From Diplosphaera chodatii (taxonomy: Eukaryota; Chlorophyta; Trebouxiophyceae; Prasiolales; Stichococcaceae): a DNA stretch of 64,000 bases. A program made the position numbers and the translations under genes. Where the stretch lies: contig JAALGY010000032.1 in assembly GCA_032358165.1 (NCBI GenBank), forward strand, positions 496,001 to 560,000, in the 5' to 3' direction. A model generated the notes under the pieces. That model worked only from the letters and a program-made list of their open reading frames with translations, was not told the origin of the DNA and searched no databases. This document shows positions 43,744 through 56,600 of this stretch, piece by piece. Every line of letters begins with the position of its first letter. Position 1 is the stretch's first letter.

Positions 43744-46700
43744 ATGGCCAGCTCGTCGAGGCAACAGCAGGCTGATGCTGAGGACGAGGGAGATGAGACC
43801 GAGGGAGATGAGACCGAGCTGCCTGCCAGCTGCGTCACGATGGCAGTCCTGCTGCAAGACAGCAAGCTGGGCGCTGCCTGGTTCGACCCCTGCACAAGCA
43901 CGGTGCGCAGCCTGCAGCGGACTGGGAACTGTCTGATACAGTGAGCAGAGTGAAAGCATGCTGCATGCACGGCCATCTAGTGCAGTGCAAGGTACAGGCA
44001 CTGGACCCATTTGTTGCTGCTTGAACTGGACATGTTGCTCTGTGTCTGCAGATCAGTGTGATCCAGGCGCATGATGATGCCGCAGGCATTGCCGATGGTT
44101 TTCAGATGGTTCGCCTCCTGAAGGTCTGCTCGACAGCACTCCTATATAACCTCAGTCAAGCAGACGGCTTATCGCTGCAGTAGTTTGCAACACAAATGCA
44201 CCCTCCACGAACAGTTGTGGCATGCTTGCGACGCATGCAGCGTTTGGTGGAGCCGATCGTCCAGTCGTGTTGACTACCTAAGTGGACTGCAGATGGGGGC
44301 ACTGCCGGCAGTGATCCATACCAGCAGCAAGGCAGACGAAGCATTCCAGGAGGCGCTGAAGGAGGACATTGATGCTGTCGCAATTGGTACTGGCCAGCCC
44401 GTACAGGTAAATGTGCACTGCCAGCAGCTTGCAGACCGGGCAGCGGGAACAGCGTGGAGCTGGCAAACAATGGAGATACGTGCAATTCATGGGCAATGGC
44501 GGTTGAGCTTTGCTCGACATGCGCTGAGTCAGTGACTGGCATCTGCTGACAATTGATGCTGCTGCTGCCGGCGCCCAGGTGAAGGTCAAGCTGGCACGAG
44601 CAAGCATGTTTCACCCAGACAATGCACGGGCGTCTCTGGAGCTGCTGCATGTGCATGGGATGCCGGGTGATCTGCGACCCTCCGACCGCCTGAACATCCT
44701 CAACACCATGGTCAGGATCTCAGCAGGCGAAACCAAACCTTTGCGTTGGCTAAGCCAAGTCTCATGAAGTGCTGGCATGTGCGCCAGTGGCACGCTCGCC
44801 AGCTGCTGCACCCGTGTAAGGTGCCCATTGGCATGGGCTTTGCATACAGGTCAGCCTATCAGCAACACAGCAACTATGTGCTGCGGGCGCGCTGGTCAGC
44901 CTGCTGCACCGGGAGGGAGCCATTTCTGCTCCTCGCGAGGAGGATGCTGGGCCTGGCAGCAAACACCTGCTTGCCATCAACAGCATCACCGAGGTGCTGC
45001 ATGCAGAATGCGATGCCCTTCTGTGCTGCTGATTCGTGCCCCTCCGGAGCAGCTGCTCAGTTATTGCAGGGTGTGTTCTCAGCTTCCTGATGCTGTCCTG
45101 CAGGTGTCACTCAGCGGCTTCCTGACGGTGGACGCTGCGTCACTGGCGGCCCTGCAGGTACGGCCGATGCAGTCCTGAAGACATGGCTGTGTGCTCCACC
45201 ATGGACAAAAACTGTTCACGCCGGTTATGCCTCAACAACAGCCTCTGGCACCTGCAACTGGTAGTCTCACGGAGTTCTGCATTGCAGCCTTCGTGCTGCA
45301 TGACCATCAGGCGGTCCCATGGCTGCCCGCAGATCTTCCAGGAGGAACGGCACCCGTCCGCCATGGGCATCGGCTCCAGCAAGGAGGGCTTCTCGGTGTT
45401 CGGGTGCCTGAACTGCTGCGTCAGCCCGGCGGGGCGCCGCCTGCTGCGCACCTGGTTCCTGCGCCCCATCATTGACCTAAAGGTCCATTCGTTGATGAAA
45501 AAGTGCAGGCAGATGTTGGGATGTGCTCGACCTTGATATCCATGCTTGGTAGCCCAGCACATGATGAATACAGAACATCATGTATCACCAGGGTCGGACT
45601 GCTTTTCGTATGCAATCACCGCATGCATCGGTGACATGCATCTCTGCAGGGCATCAGCGCGAGGCAGGACGGCATCGAGTTCTTCATGCACAACCCCGAG
45701 GCTGTCAACACGCTGCGGAAAATTGTGCGCATCTACCGGCACTGCTGTTTGCTCCCTTGCCGGACTTCAATCCTATGATATGCACCTGTGCCTACATGCG
45801 GGCCTAAGCTTCTCCAATACATGTTGCCTTGCACCAGCATGCCCAGCAGTGACTCGGTCTGCTGACTGCAGCTGAAGAAGGTCAAGGATGTGCCACGGCT
45901 GCTGCACCGGCTGCGCACCACGCTTGGCAGCACCAACATCCGTGACTTTCGGCAGCTGCTCGACAGGCATGCTCTACAGATGATATGCGATGTGTTTGTG
46001 CTTGCCTGCATGCAGCATTGGAACTGCCTTTCCTCGCAACCCTCCCCTTTGTTTGTGCAGCCTGTCAGCACTGCTAAAGCTGCGTGAGGCGCTCGAGGAG
46101 GCGGGAGAGCAGCAGCGCAGCCTACTGGAAGCCAGTGCCGAAGCGGAGCGGATGTGGGGCGGTGCGTCAGGCTCCCGATCCGAGGCAGCAGGCCATGCAC
46201 AGCCCGCTGATCCTGGTGGGTATCGTGACTCCTGCAGTCTTGCCGAATGCGAAGTATCACCTACATATTGTGTGCTTGCTGGAATGCATGCGCTGCCATC
46301 TGCCTAGATGTGCCTTGCACAGTTGCCAGTGCGTGTTGCAGGCTATCAAGACAAGGATTACCCTTTTCATGCCGCGATTTTCAGGTGAGCACATGGGCGA
46401 TGGGAGGCGGCAACTGATCGACAGCTTTGCTGGTACAGCGTCATATGATGATGCAAGCCCGGGCGCTGGCTTGTTTGCTGCTGACCAGCCAGGCGACCTG
46501 CACATATGGCAGCCACAGCGCATGGTGCAGCAGCGTCCGCATGCCCATCGGAGGCCACAGCAGCTCAGCACCAACAGCAGCCGCAGCGCAGTCAAGCAGC
46601 TGTTTGCTGGAAGTAGCTTGGGAGACGGTCAGGACAATGAGTCTGAGTCCGGCGACGAGCATGGCCCGCAGGCGTCCTCGGAGCTCAGCAGCTTTGCCAC

Positions 46701-49700
46701 GCCGCCACGGCGGGTGCTGCGCACCATGCAGCAGGTGTTGGTCCACCTGCTGTGCATGCCCTGCAACTGAAGACGTCATTCGCAAGCTGTGTTTGACAGC
46801 TCATCATCACAGTTGCAGATGAACGTTCTGCACGTGGCTGGTGGTCGAGTGAACTCCTCTAGTGGTGTGTGCAGGTGCGTGGCAGCAGCAGGCGGCAAGG
46901 AGCGCATCAGCAGCATGTCAGTGCGCATCCTGCACCAGCAGCCGGGCAGGCGGCAGTGCAGGGGCAGACGAGGGGTTCCCCAGCACAGAAGCGGCCCCGC
47001 ACTGCTGCATCAGGAGCGCCAGTGGCCAGCACTGGCAACACCAACAGCAGCGCCACGTTCACCGCCATCTTCCGGCGGGCTGCATCTGACATTGGACCAG
47101 ACGTCCAAACTTGTGGGCTCTGCTGACGTGCTGTCAGTCATCTGCGCAGGCCTTGCTGCAATGGATATGATTGTGGTCAGGGCACGAGCATCAACACTAC
47201 TACCTGACTGCAGCTGTCGAGGCACCGGCATTGATCAGGCCTAGTGTTCGATCTGCGCCTGCAGGCATGGGCCTGATCTCGGATGTGATTGACTTCTCGC
47301 AAGCGGATGATGGCGCAATGGTTGCCTACGGCCTCAGCGACCAGCTGGATGACCTGAAGGTGCCGTGCACGATGCTTCGTCACATCGTGATCGCTACAGC
47401 TACTGTGCACCTAAGCTTTCCCACCACTTGCGGGGTATTCAGAGTTTTAGACGGCTCTGACGGCTCTTTGTCACTGCAGGCGACATACGCGGGCCTGCCT
47501 GATTTTCTGACACAGGTGGTCGAGTCTGAGCTCGCGCGCATCCCCCGCGCCTTTGCTCGCTACCACCCCGACCAGCGCTGGACCATCGTGTACCTGCCAC
47601 AGGCACGCAGCTTTGATCAGGCTTCTGGCCGTGCTGTACTCATCCTGCAGTTTTGGTGCCTGGTGAAGTATACTCCAGGGCCGGTTGCCATGGTCGCAGG
47701 TTGGTTTTGTGGTGCGGCTGGACGGCGGCCGCCTGTCAGAGGACCTGGTCGACTTTCTTGCCGACTACAAGTACGCTCCAGCTCTGCTCTTGTACGTAAT
47801 GTGTTTGCTGCCAGGTTGGACCAAGCCCCAGAATGGTGGCGCTGTAGCAGATGCAGTTGCATTGCAGCGTAGTCATGTATGATAGATTGAGTCAGAGGGA
47901 ACGGGGTCTGATCTGCAGCCCCTGGCCTTGCTTAGGTTGGCCTTCGAGGGCGGCGACGCGGAGAGCGGCGGCCACTTCTACGTGTGTGACCGCACTGCTG
48001 AGCTCAACGAGCACTTTGGCGACCTGCTGCACAACATCCAGGACCTGGAGGCGCGTGTGTTCATGTGATCCAGTGCTTCTCGTGCTGTGCTAGCAATCGT
48101 TTCCAGCTCGTCATTTTCAGCTCGTCATAAATGCTCTGGGCACTATGAACATGCCAATATGTGCACCTGCAGTTGTACTATCTCAGCCCTCCTTTCAGTG
48201 CAACCCCCTGTATGTGCGCAACACCAACAGCACAGTGGGCGGTGATGCCCCATCGATGCTGCGGCACTGGTGCTCTTCAAGTGGGCTCAAGGCTGCCAGA
48301 CGTCCAACGGCTGTCCGATGCTGCAGGGCAGCATCTGCACGGAGCTGGTGCGCAGACTCAGCGAGTACTCGCCTTCGCTCAGCCAGGCCGTGGCGGCGGC
48401 AGCAGAGGTGGATGTCAGCACCAAGTGTAACCTCATACAATGCAGCATGCACCTGCTGCGCGTTCACGAGGAGCATGCCTCGACGGGTACGCAATTGCAC
48501 AGTGTGGCAGACAATCCAGTTCTTAGAGTCCCACACGTACCCTGACAGGTGGACTGTCTAACAGCACTGGCCATGGCAGCAGTGGAGGGCAACCATGTGC
48601 GGCCGCGCCTCACCAGTGACAACGTATTGCGCATCACAGCAGGCATGCTGTCAGTCGCTGCATCTATCCTGTGGACACGTTGACATCGTGACATCGCTGC
48701 TCTGTCCCTGCCTTTGGCCCCTGCGCACCTGCTGTGTTTCCGATGTACGTCCCAAGCACAATTACAGTACAAAGGGAACATGTGAAGTCTGGGTGGATGC
48801 CCACATGCGCAGGGCGGCATTTGCTGACCGAACAGTTGGTAGACGCCTTCATCCCCAACGACACCGACATGTCAGGAGCCGCCAGCCGGGTCCATGTGCG
48901 CACCTGCGGCCATGCAGTGCATCTGCATGCTATTTCATGTCAGTTGGCTGCCACTGCTAAGATAGTGTCGCTCTGCATGCACAGCACCACAACAGACGAG
49001 CAGCACGTGGGGATTGCACTTCAATTGAGTCTTAGCAAGTCGAAGAGCTGCAGGTGGTGACGGGGCCCAACTTCAGCGGCAAGAGCGTGTACGCCAAGCA
49101 GGTGGCGCTCATCGTGTTCCTGGCGCACGTCGGCGCCTTTGTGCCTGCAGAGGCTGCGGTGACGCTGCACATCTCTCATTGTCCAGTTGTTTAGCACCCT
49201 GAAGCTGCTGCGTGTGCGCTTAGCGGATGACGCAGACAGACAAAACTACAGGCTTGAGTGGGAGTGAGCATCTGCTGCACTTTCCGTGCATGCATCAACC
49301 AGGAGCTGGTCGTAGCGCAGGAGGTGGGCCTGACAGACCGCATCTTCACGCGCATAGCGACGCACGAGGCAGCCAGCGTGCCGCGGTCCGCTTTCATGAT
49401 CGACCTGTCGCAGATGGCCGCGATGCTGAAGCTGTCCACCGGCAGGCAAGCACACTGGGCCCATGGCTGACGCATCTATCGTTGCAGTTGCTGACTCCAG
49501 CACTTAGGGCGTTTGCACAGCCAGTTCCTGAGTGTCTCACCAAAGCGATGAAGCATGCCGCAGGTCATTGTGCATCATCGACGAGTTCGGCAAGGGGACT
49601 CTGACGACGGACGGCGTGGGCCTCCTGGCGGCAGTGGTGCGGCAGCTGGCGACGGCCGCCGAGCCGCCCAAAGTGCTGGCCGTCACCCACTTCAGCGAGC

Positions 49701-51017
49701 TGCTTGATATCGCATACTTGCCGAGGTGACCTGCTGAAGTCTTGGCTGCAGCAGTTCGGCGGTCACATGCATGAAGGCGGAGTTTGCTTAGATGCAGGCC
49801 GTGCTGGAAAGCGGTTCATCTGCAGGATCTAACAAGGCACCCTGAACGATGTTCACTTACCTACTCACTTGCCATCCTGCAGGCACCCGCAGCTGGCGTT
49901 CCACACCATGGACGTGGTGACGAAGGCTGAGGGCGACGCGGCGACAGAGGCACGGCGGCCGGCGCCCCCCACAGACGCCGCTGCCGCTGACGCCACCCTG
50001 TACCAGGACGTTGTCTTCCTGTACCGCCTTGTGCCAGGTACTCTGACCACACGGCGCCATGCCACTGCTGATGGTGGTGCTCATTGGTTCCCAAAAGAGC
50101 GATGCTTCAGAGCGCCTGCAGATAGACCCGTGCCCCGCATGCAGGCGGAGGCTGCCATGTCATGTGGGCGCTTCATGTTGCGTTGTAGGCTACATCCTCG
50201 AACACGATGCTGTACATGGCGCTCCTCTGCCCTCTGCAGGCTATGCGGCGCCCAGCTTTGCGGTGCACTGCGCGGCGCTTGCGGGGGTGCCCACCGAGAT
50301 CCTGGAGCGGGCTGCACAGGTCACCCAAGCCCAGCTGCAGGTGGGTGGGCTGCAGGGACGGAATCAGGTATTGCTGTGGTTGTTCGACGGAATGTTTGAT
50401 GTCTGTGGCTGCCCATGACAAAATCAGTCGGGGGTTGCAGCTGCTCTTGTCAGGCGCCTTCACTCCTCTACAGGGTACCTGACTGCTTGTTTCTGGGGGC
50501 TCATGAAAAACATCAAGGTTTGTATGCTGTAGGACAGGACAGTGAAGGCACTGCAGACAGAGTGCATGGCGAGCCGCAGCCGCCGCTGTCGTCAAGTGAG
50601 TCAACACCATGCCACGGCAGCCTCTGTCTCCAAACGTGTGAAGAGACAAAACCCGCATTCGTGATAGGTTGGGCAGCGCACAGAACCCTTTCGTCAGAAC
50701 GGTTGTGCTGGTTCTTGCAGCTGGTAGAATCGCTGGCAACGCTAAGCACATCTGACGCCGCCGCAGTCAAAGCGTTCCTGGAGGGCGCTGCAGATGCTGC
50801 CGGACTGCTAGTTAGTGGCGCCAGCCCGCTGAAGCCATCCGGCAGCAAAGATGCCCATGATGGTGGCAGTGGCAGCAGTAACAGCACACTGCAGCGCAGC
50901 AGCTGCAGCGGCGGCAATTGTGGCAGCAAATCTTCAACAGATTGCGTGGGGAATGGCGGCAGCAACACCGGCAAAGCTGCTCCTTCAGACGACTGGCGAG
51001 CACTCAGTGTGCAGTGA
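43744..51017 (+). CDS. MSH5: MutS homologue MSH5 (meiotic crossover factor)
   Basis: MSH5 pairs with MSH4 as a clamp that stabilises meiotic recombination intermediates. Exons with consistent phase: 43744-43940, 44057-44123, 44293-44406, 44579-44710, 44850-44993, 45104-45157, 45333-45482, 45650-45724, 45872-45966, 46061-46161, 46439-46734, 46875-47112, 47265-47359, 47480-47602, 47700-47770, from 47936; further exons at ~48300-48420, ~48550-48650, ~48800-48890, ~49055-49160, ~49320-49444, ~49563-49726, ~49883-50037, ~50238-50340 and ~50720-51017. Core: [86 protein letters not shown]. ATPase: Walker [55 protein letters not shown], Walker [24 protein letters not shown]. No MutS mismatch-recognition domain I is visible, as expected for MSH5. 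Odd: an extra ~180-residue low-complexity insert (46439-47112), GC donors at 45966 and 47602, and a Ser/Gly-rich tail. Confidence 0.93.
43786..43815 (+). repeat. Tandem 15-bp repeat in MSH5 exon 1 (acidic EGDET repeat)
   Basis: The unit gagggagatgagacc occurs twice perfectly, at 43786-43800 and 43801-43815, in frame. It encodes [10 protein letters not shown] within an acidic N-terminal stretch. Confidence 0.9.
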
Positions 51018-51336
51018 AAAACCCGCGCACTTGAAATCCCTGGTCCCAGCACTGATCAGTGCCTTGTTGACCAGCTGCTGAACGGAAATAGGCCATATAC
51101 CTGATGTCAAGAAGCACGCGAGCAGCCATGTGTGCAGTGTTCCATTCTCGCTCGATCCCCACACAAGCAATGCTGGGGTTCAATCTCCCAGTTCGTCTTG
51201 CCGTCCCCAGGCTTTTGCAACAATTCCTCAAACACCAGAAGTATGCATCAGGACCAACCTGCTGAGGAGCAGTCTCGTTGCTTGTGGTACGGTTTGCAGT
51301 GCATCCCTGCGAAGGATACATAAAACACGGTGCAGC
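51018..51336. other. Intergenic between MSH5 and the GF-activating-like gene
   Basis: 319 bp between two + strand genes, no supported exon. Confidence 0.35.
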
Positions 51337-52956
51337 ATGGCTCCGATCGACAACGTCAAGGCGAACTGCCTCTGCGGCAGTGTCGTCATCCAGACCATGG
51401 TCCGCCGCTGCCTCAAGATGCATCACAAGGATATATGTATTGTGGGTTGCATCTTGTGGGCACGGCTGCAGCAAAACATCTCTTCCATGCCTCGATGCAT
51501 GTGCGGTGCCTCACGAGGCAACGCATGACAGCATCTGACTGCAACGGTGCAGGACTGATATCTGATGCCAGTGCGCACATGATGGCAATAAACTGAGCGA
51601 GGCAGGCAGGTCAAGGAATGATGTGACAGGCAACTCAAAACGTTGCCAATCTTTGCTTGCTTCTTGTCCGCAGGGACGCCCCTTCAAATCGTTCCTCTGC
51701 CACTGGTAGGCTGTTGCTTGCGTTGCAATACATGCTATACGCTTTGGGCCACGCCCCAGCCACAGCATCGACATGAATGCATGCATGTACAGCAGCTAAG
51801 GTTACATGCGGACCAACCAGCACCACCGCCTAATCATTTACGTTCGTGTGTGTCCAGCTCCATCTGCCAGCAGTTCACAGGCGCCGACTTCGAGCATTCG
51901 CTGGCCTGGGGCTGGGACAAAGTCAGCGCAGTGCTGCAGTGCTGCACATTTTTCAAATGCCATACATGCTGATGCTACATCACCGTGACCACAGCTTTGG
52001 CATGGACTTATGTATGATGACACGCACGGTGGCAAACTTGCACGGTCCGCAGTATCATGCTTCGGTCTGGCACCGTCAGGTGCTGTCCTCAGCTGGCCGT
52101 TGCTGTGCATGCAGGTCGAGCTTGTGAAGGGCCAAGAGGTTTTGGAGACACACCAGTCATCAGGGCATGTGCAGCGCAAGTTCTGCAGCCGATGCTCCTC
52201 AGGCGTGTATGCTGAGGTGAATGCGCAGATGCTGAAGCTTAGACAGTTGCTGACTGCGCTGTTCATGCCTGCAATGGTGCCGTGGCCACATGACACTGGC
52301 CACAGCAAGTACCACCTGCATGCTGTAGCCCTGCCGCTGACAACACTGATCGTCTCAGGTCTTTGCTGGTCAACAGCGAACCGCAGCTGTGTGTACCTAC
52401 CACATACAGCAGTGTCACACGGCCAACCATCCTGCAGATAACGCTGGTGAAGTAGCACTGCCACATGAACAGGAGAAGCTCGCGAGATCCCCTGCAAGGT
52501 GGTGCTGGCGGGCTGCCTGGAGCACGGACCAGACGGGCGCATCATCTGCTGGGACGACCCTGCGCTGAAGCCCAAGCACCACATCTTTTATGGTGGGTGT
52601 TTAGAGTGTTGTATTCAGCCGCTAGCTCATCCGCAGACCCTGACGCTCAGCATGCATGCAATGTGTTTCTCACACAAATAATGTGAAGCAACAACCCTGT
52701 TGTACTGCTGTGGGAGTTTACAGCTGACGCCTTGCGCACACTGGTGCAGACACTCACATCCTGGACTTCAGCGGCGATGGCATCCCAAAGTGGTGAGCCA
52801 AACCTGTGGATCCGCAAGGTGCATGCAGGGGCACATCAATATGTAGGTGCCCTGGTGCGACTGATCGTTGATGCACCGTGGTGCAGGAAGGGCTTCCCCC
52901 ACAAGTCCAAGCAGATTGACGATGTGGCACGCAAGGGTTGGTACTCCCGCATGTAG
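51337..52956 (+). CDS. GFA/CENP-V family zinc-binding protein (glutathione-dependent formaldehyde-activating-like)
   Basis: Small zinc protein of the GFA/CENP-V (Mss4-like) fold. Seven exons close in phase (159 aa): 51337-51399, 51674-51705, 51858-51921, 52115-52216, 52487-52592, 52750-52792, 52887-52956. All three cysteine clusters of the family are present: ANCLCGSVVIQT, FLCHCSICQQFTGADF (built across the 51705/51858 junction) and RKFCSRCSSGVYAE. The 32-nt second exon is supported because it supplies the CHC half of the second cluster exactly in phase. The fold ends with KPKHHIFYG and HILDFSGDGIPKW, followed by a basic tail KGFPHKSKQIDDVARKGW. The bacterial prototype was proposed to speed S-hydroxymethylglutathione formation, but many members have other or unknown roles, so the name describes the family, not a proven activity. 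Acceptor at 52486 (ctcgcgag) is weak. Confidence 0.85.
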
Positions 52957-53641
52957 CGCAGTAGGGTGAAGTTTGAGCAACGGAGCGATGCTTACAATAT
53001 CAGGGAAGCGAGTGCACGGTGTAAGGCAGACATAGGCTGACGACCGCTACACAAACAGCTGGCTCTTGCACACAATTAAAAGTGCATGTGGAACCTGGCA
53101 GCATGCAGCACTGCGTGAGAGACCTCGAAAGTGTTACACAGGTTTTTGCCGCCTCAACTGACAAGTGTCGTCTGCAGCATGTCCAATCAATTTAGGCACT
53201 AGCACTTCCAGCCACTACTAGCCCACTAACTCCTGTTACCAGACTAGTAAATAAATCTATCCTACTGCTCTAACATGTCAACTGACAAAGCGGTTGTGAT
53301 GGTGTTGGTTTAAAGCATTGTTCAGTCGTGCATGGATCGTCCTCCTATACTATCTGAATGACACTGTCTATGACGAGACGGCGCATCATCATCTAGAGCA
53401 GCAGGCCTCTGCGGCGGCTGCTGTGTAGATGCATCAGCTACATCAGGGCGGCTACGGCCCAACAGCCACAATCTGGACAGGCTGCGGCTGACTCAGGCAC
53501 GGGGAGACACCAACCTGCAGCATCGATTAGGCGCTTAGGTCAAATGCTGACTGCTAGTGACACCTGCGGCACGAAATGAGATGCAACAGGCATGACAACC
53601 CTCCTGCGGTCGATCAGCAGCCACTCAACAATACAAAGTTT
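52957..53641. other. Convergent 3' region before the desiccation-protein pair
   Basis: 685 bp between convergent genes; somewhat AT-richer stretch around 53180-53400; no supported exon. Confidence 0.4.
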
Positions 53642-56600
53642 CTAGGTAGTTAGCCAAGCCTTGCACACCTTGACTGGGGGCCCATTGTTGTTGACGCTGC
53701 CCATCATGGGTACAGGGTTTAGGCCGCGGTTCTCAGCTGCACCAGAAATAAAGTCATGCAGGTGGTCAACATCGGACAAATGACAAAATGAGTGGTGAGG
53801 AGTCCCAGCACAGCACATTTCGCTCTTCATGCTGCCTAACCTGTCACGCCAAAATCACGTGCACAGTGACAGCAGCAGGTGCAAAGGCTAACACTGGGTC
53901 TGGTGACCATGCAGAAGCAGGCTCGAATAGGAAGACACTATGCTCACGTCCTGCAGTGGCTTTGGGACCGCCCAGCGTCTGCGTCAGCTGCAGCTCGCCC
54001 TCAACGTTGGCGGGACCGGCGGCGGTGACCGGCGGCGGGATGTTGCCCAGGCACTGGGTGGGCTCCTGCGTAACCAAAAGCCCATGGTCCACCAACAGCA
54101 GTACGACGTTGCTGTCAGGAATCTCCATAGGGTGTTGCCACAAGCTGCACATGTCAACTTGCAAATCCCGCATAGCAGCAATTTACCAATTAGTTGCAGC
54201 GGGTTTACAATTTGTACCTGTGGCGATGTGAGCGCGCTGCAGCGAGGGTAGTCATCAGTGCCAGGGACCGTGCGGTTATAGCCAGTAGGCAGTCGGATCT
54301 TGCCCACTAGGCCTGCAGAAGAAAAATGACACAGATGTCAGGTCGCAGCGGAACGCCCGCGGCAGCCAGCTTTGTGTTGAACCGCAAGTCAAGCTCTACA
54401 GCATAGCAGGTCAAGCTCTGCAACTCTACACTAGGTCACTGCCACTGCTGCCACTGCCACTGCCACTGCTGCCACTTCGCCGCCAAGACAGAAAATGAGC
54501 AGACAGTTTCTTTTGCCTTTAGGATAAAAGCCGCCCTTGCCGTCAGGCGCTCCCAATGTCTGTATATTAATAACCTGCTGGGGGGTGCGTGCAAAGACTG
54601 TACCATGCACATCCTGCAGCGCACAGTGGTTCAAAACCTGAGTCCCATGAAGATGGCAACAACCAAATGATACTACAGGGGCTGTCAGTCAGGCTCTACA
54701 GCCCCCTGCTCAGTCGCAGTTATACACCTCATACATATTGATTATAATTTAACCGAAAAAATAAAGAAATAAAATGAAATAAAGGCCCAAAAAAACCCGA
54801 GAAAAAAAAAACAATCCCCCAAGTGGCCACAGCTCACCGTGGACACCATGTTGATGCCATTTGCTCCAGCAATGTAGCGCGGATCGGTGTTGACCAAGCC
54901 CTGCAAATAGCACGCTAGAAGTCAGACTGGTCCAAAGCACAGCCATGCCGTTGCCTTTGCAGCCATGCTACTCGTCAACGGGCCTTCTGACTGCATGTGA
55001 GCAGAACGAAGGTTCATGTACATATATGTGCTCTGCCTGCTGGCGTGGACCTCCAGCATCAGTACCTGGTCGTCGAACTGTGGGCTCCAGGCGGTCGCGC
55101 AGAGCTGAGATTCGGGCAAAGCACTGGGTGGCAGTCTCGTTGAATGGCTCAACAATTTCGTCTCGCATCTGCCATAGCAAGACGCGCTGCATGCCAACAC
55201 ACATGTGCGTGAGGTCAGCAAACTGGACGAAGCTGGCTCTCAGAGCGCTGCAATCGCAGCGAGACACTGGCACAAGCGGATACCATCTGACGAAGTACAT
55301 CAGGGCGAGACAGGGACAGAACGCAGAATACGATGGGCCTTCATAGCCGTCTGCAATGATGTTTTGCATGACGCTCTCTGTGGTCGTCAAGACACCTTCA
55401 CCTCTCATGAGGCCTGCCGTCAACACATCACATCAGGTCTGATCCCATACCTCGACAGCGGCCTGTGCGTTGGCAGCGGCAGCAAGGCCGGCAATGGCGT
55501 TGGCGTGCACCGGGTTGTCCACCAGCAGAGCCAGGCCCTTGCCGCCGGTCGCGCCAACTTCCTCCAGCGACAGCACGCATAGCACGAAGTTGACGTCGTT
55601 CAGGAACGGGTCTGCAAGTATCAGCAATTACAGAAATAACTTTGTGGTGTACAGCTGGGAAGTCTGGCCCTCCCAGCTGAAGCCTAGGCAGCGGCCTCCT
55701 GTATGGTGACCATCATGTGCAGCTGACACCATCCAGCAGCGAGGTATCATCCGGCACAGCTGGGGTGCTGCACCAGCAGCCCAGCAATATGAACGGACGC
55801 AATATGCTGTGCATGGTCAGCCGCTTACGCACAGTAGCACACGTGAACTCATCCTGCCATCAGCAACTGCTCTTCACAGGTGTACAAGTGGTGCAATCTG
55901 CGCACCAAAGGGCGCGCCAAATGCCTGCTCGATGGTCTGGCCAGCTGGCAGCTCATAGGCAGCGGCAAGGAACCCGTTGAAGCCAGCATCGTAGTCAACA
56001 TATGGGCAGGGCAGGGCGCTGCCCAGGTGGCGAGTCAGCAGTGTGTGGCCCTGCACGTGCCACATCCATTCATCAGGGCTGGGTATACTCGGCTATCCTT
56101 TGACGCTGCAGCAGGTTGGCACATGCTACACCGGATGGCATATTCGACATTGATCATTTGGTCAACGAAGCTATCGTCTGACGGTGCCACTTGCAGAATC
56201 GTACACTTGACTTCCATTGCAGTGCCAAATATGTTGCAGCCGCCTACATGGTCCTGCCGGCATCGTTGATCACCTGCTCGATCAGGGCAATCTCCTCCAA
56301 ATATGGCCGGGTGCGCTCCGTCAGGTTGGCCTTGCGGAGACCCTGTGGCGGCTCACCTGCGCAGCGCACACTCACAGCCTCACATCATGCAAAGCTATGG
56401 GACCCGTCAGGCTGTAAACTAACGAGCCGTGTCAAGGACAAGCCTGTGCCCAGGGTGAAAAGTTACGGGTCTTTGTGATTCATCTCAGGTCAAGTGAGCA
56501 GGGTCGCGACTGTATCTGTACATGCTCAGCTGACAACTCTACATCGTTGCTTGCTAACATACCCCCAAGCGTCAGATTGCCAGTGAAGTCACGGCCAAAG

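Noticed and set aside
46162..46438. Exon '[14 protein letters not shown]' (~46343-46384) inside the MSH5 intron
   Set aside because: It can be joined in phase upstream but its downstream end does not fit any following exon in phase, whereas skipping it closes all phases.
16375..52956. A glutathione/formaldehyde gene cluster (glutathione reductase, ADH/FDH-like, GFA-like)
   Set aside because: The three genes are 18-35 kb apart on different strands with unrelated genes between; nuclear algal genes rarely cluster by pathway and nothing in the sequence links them.
53180..53400. AT-richer stretch as a transposon remnant
   Set aside because: No terminal repeats, target-site duplication or transposase fragment visible.
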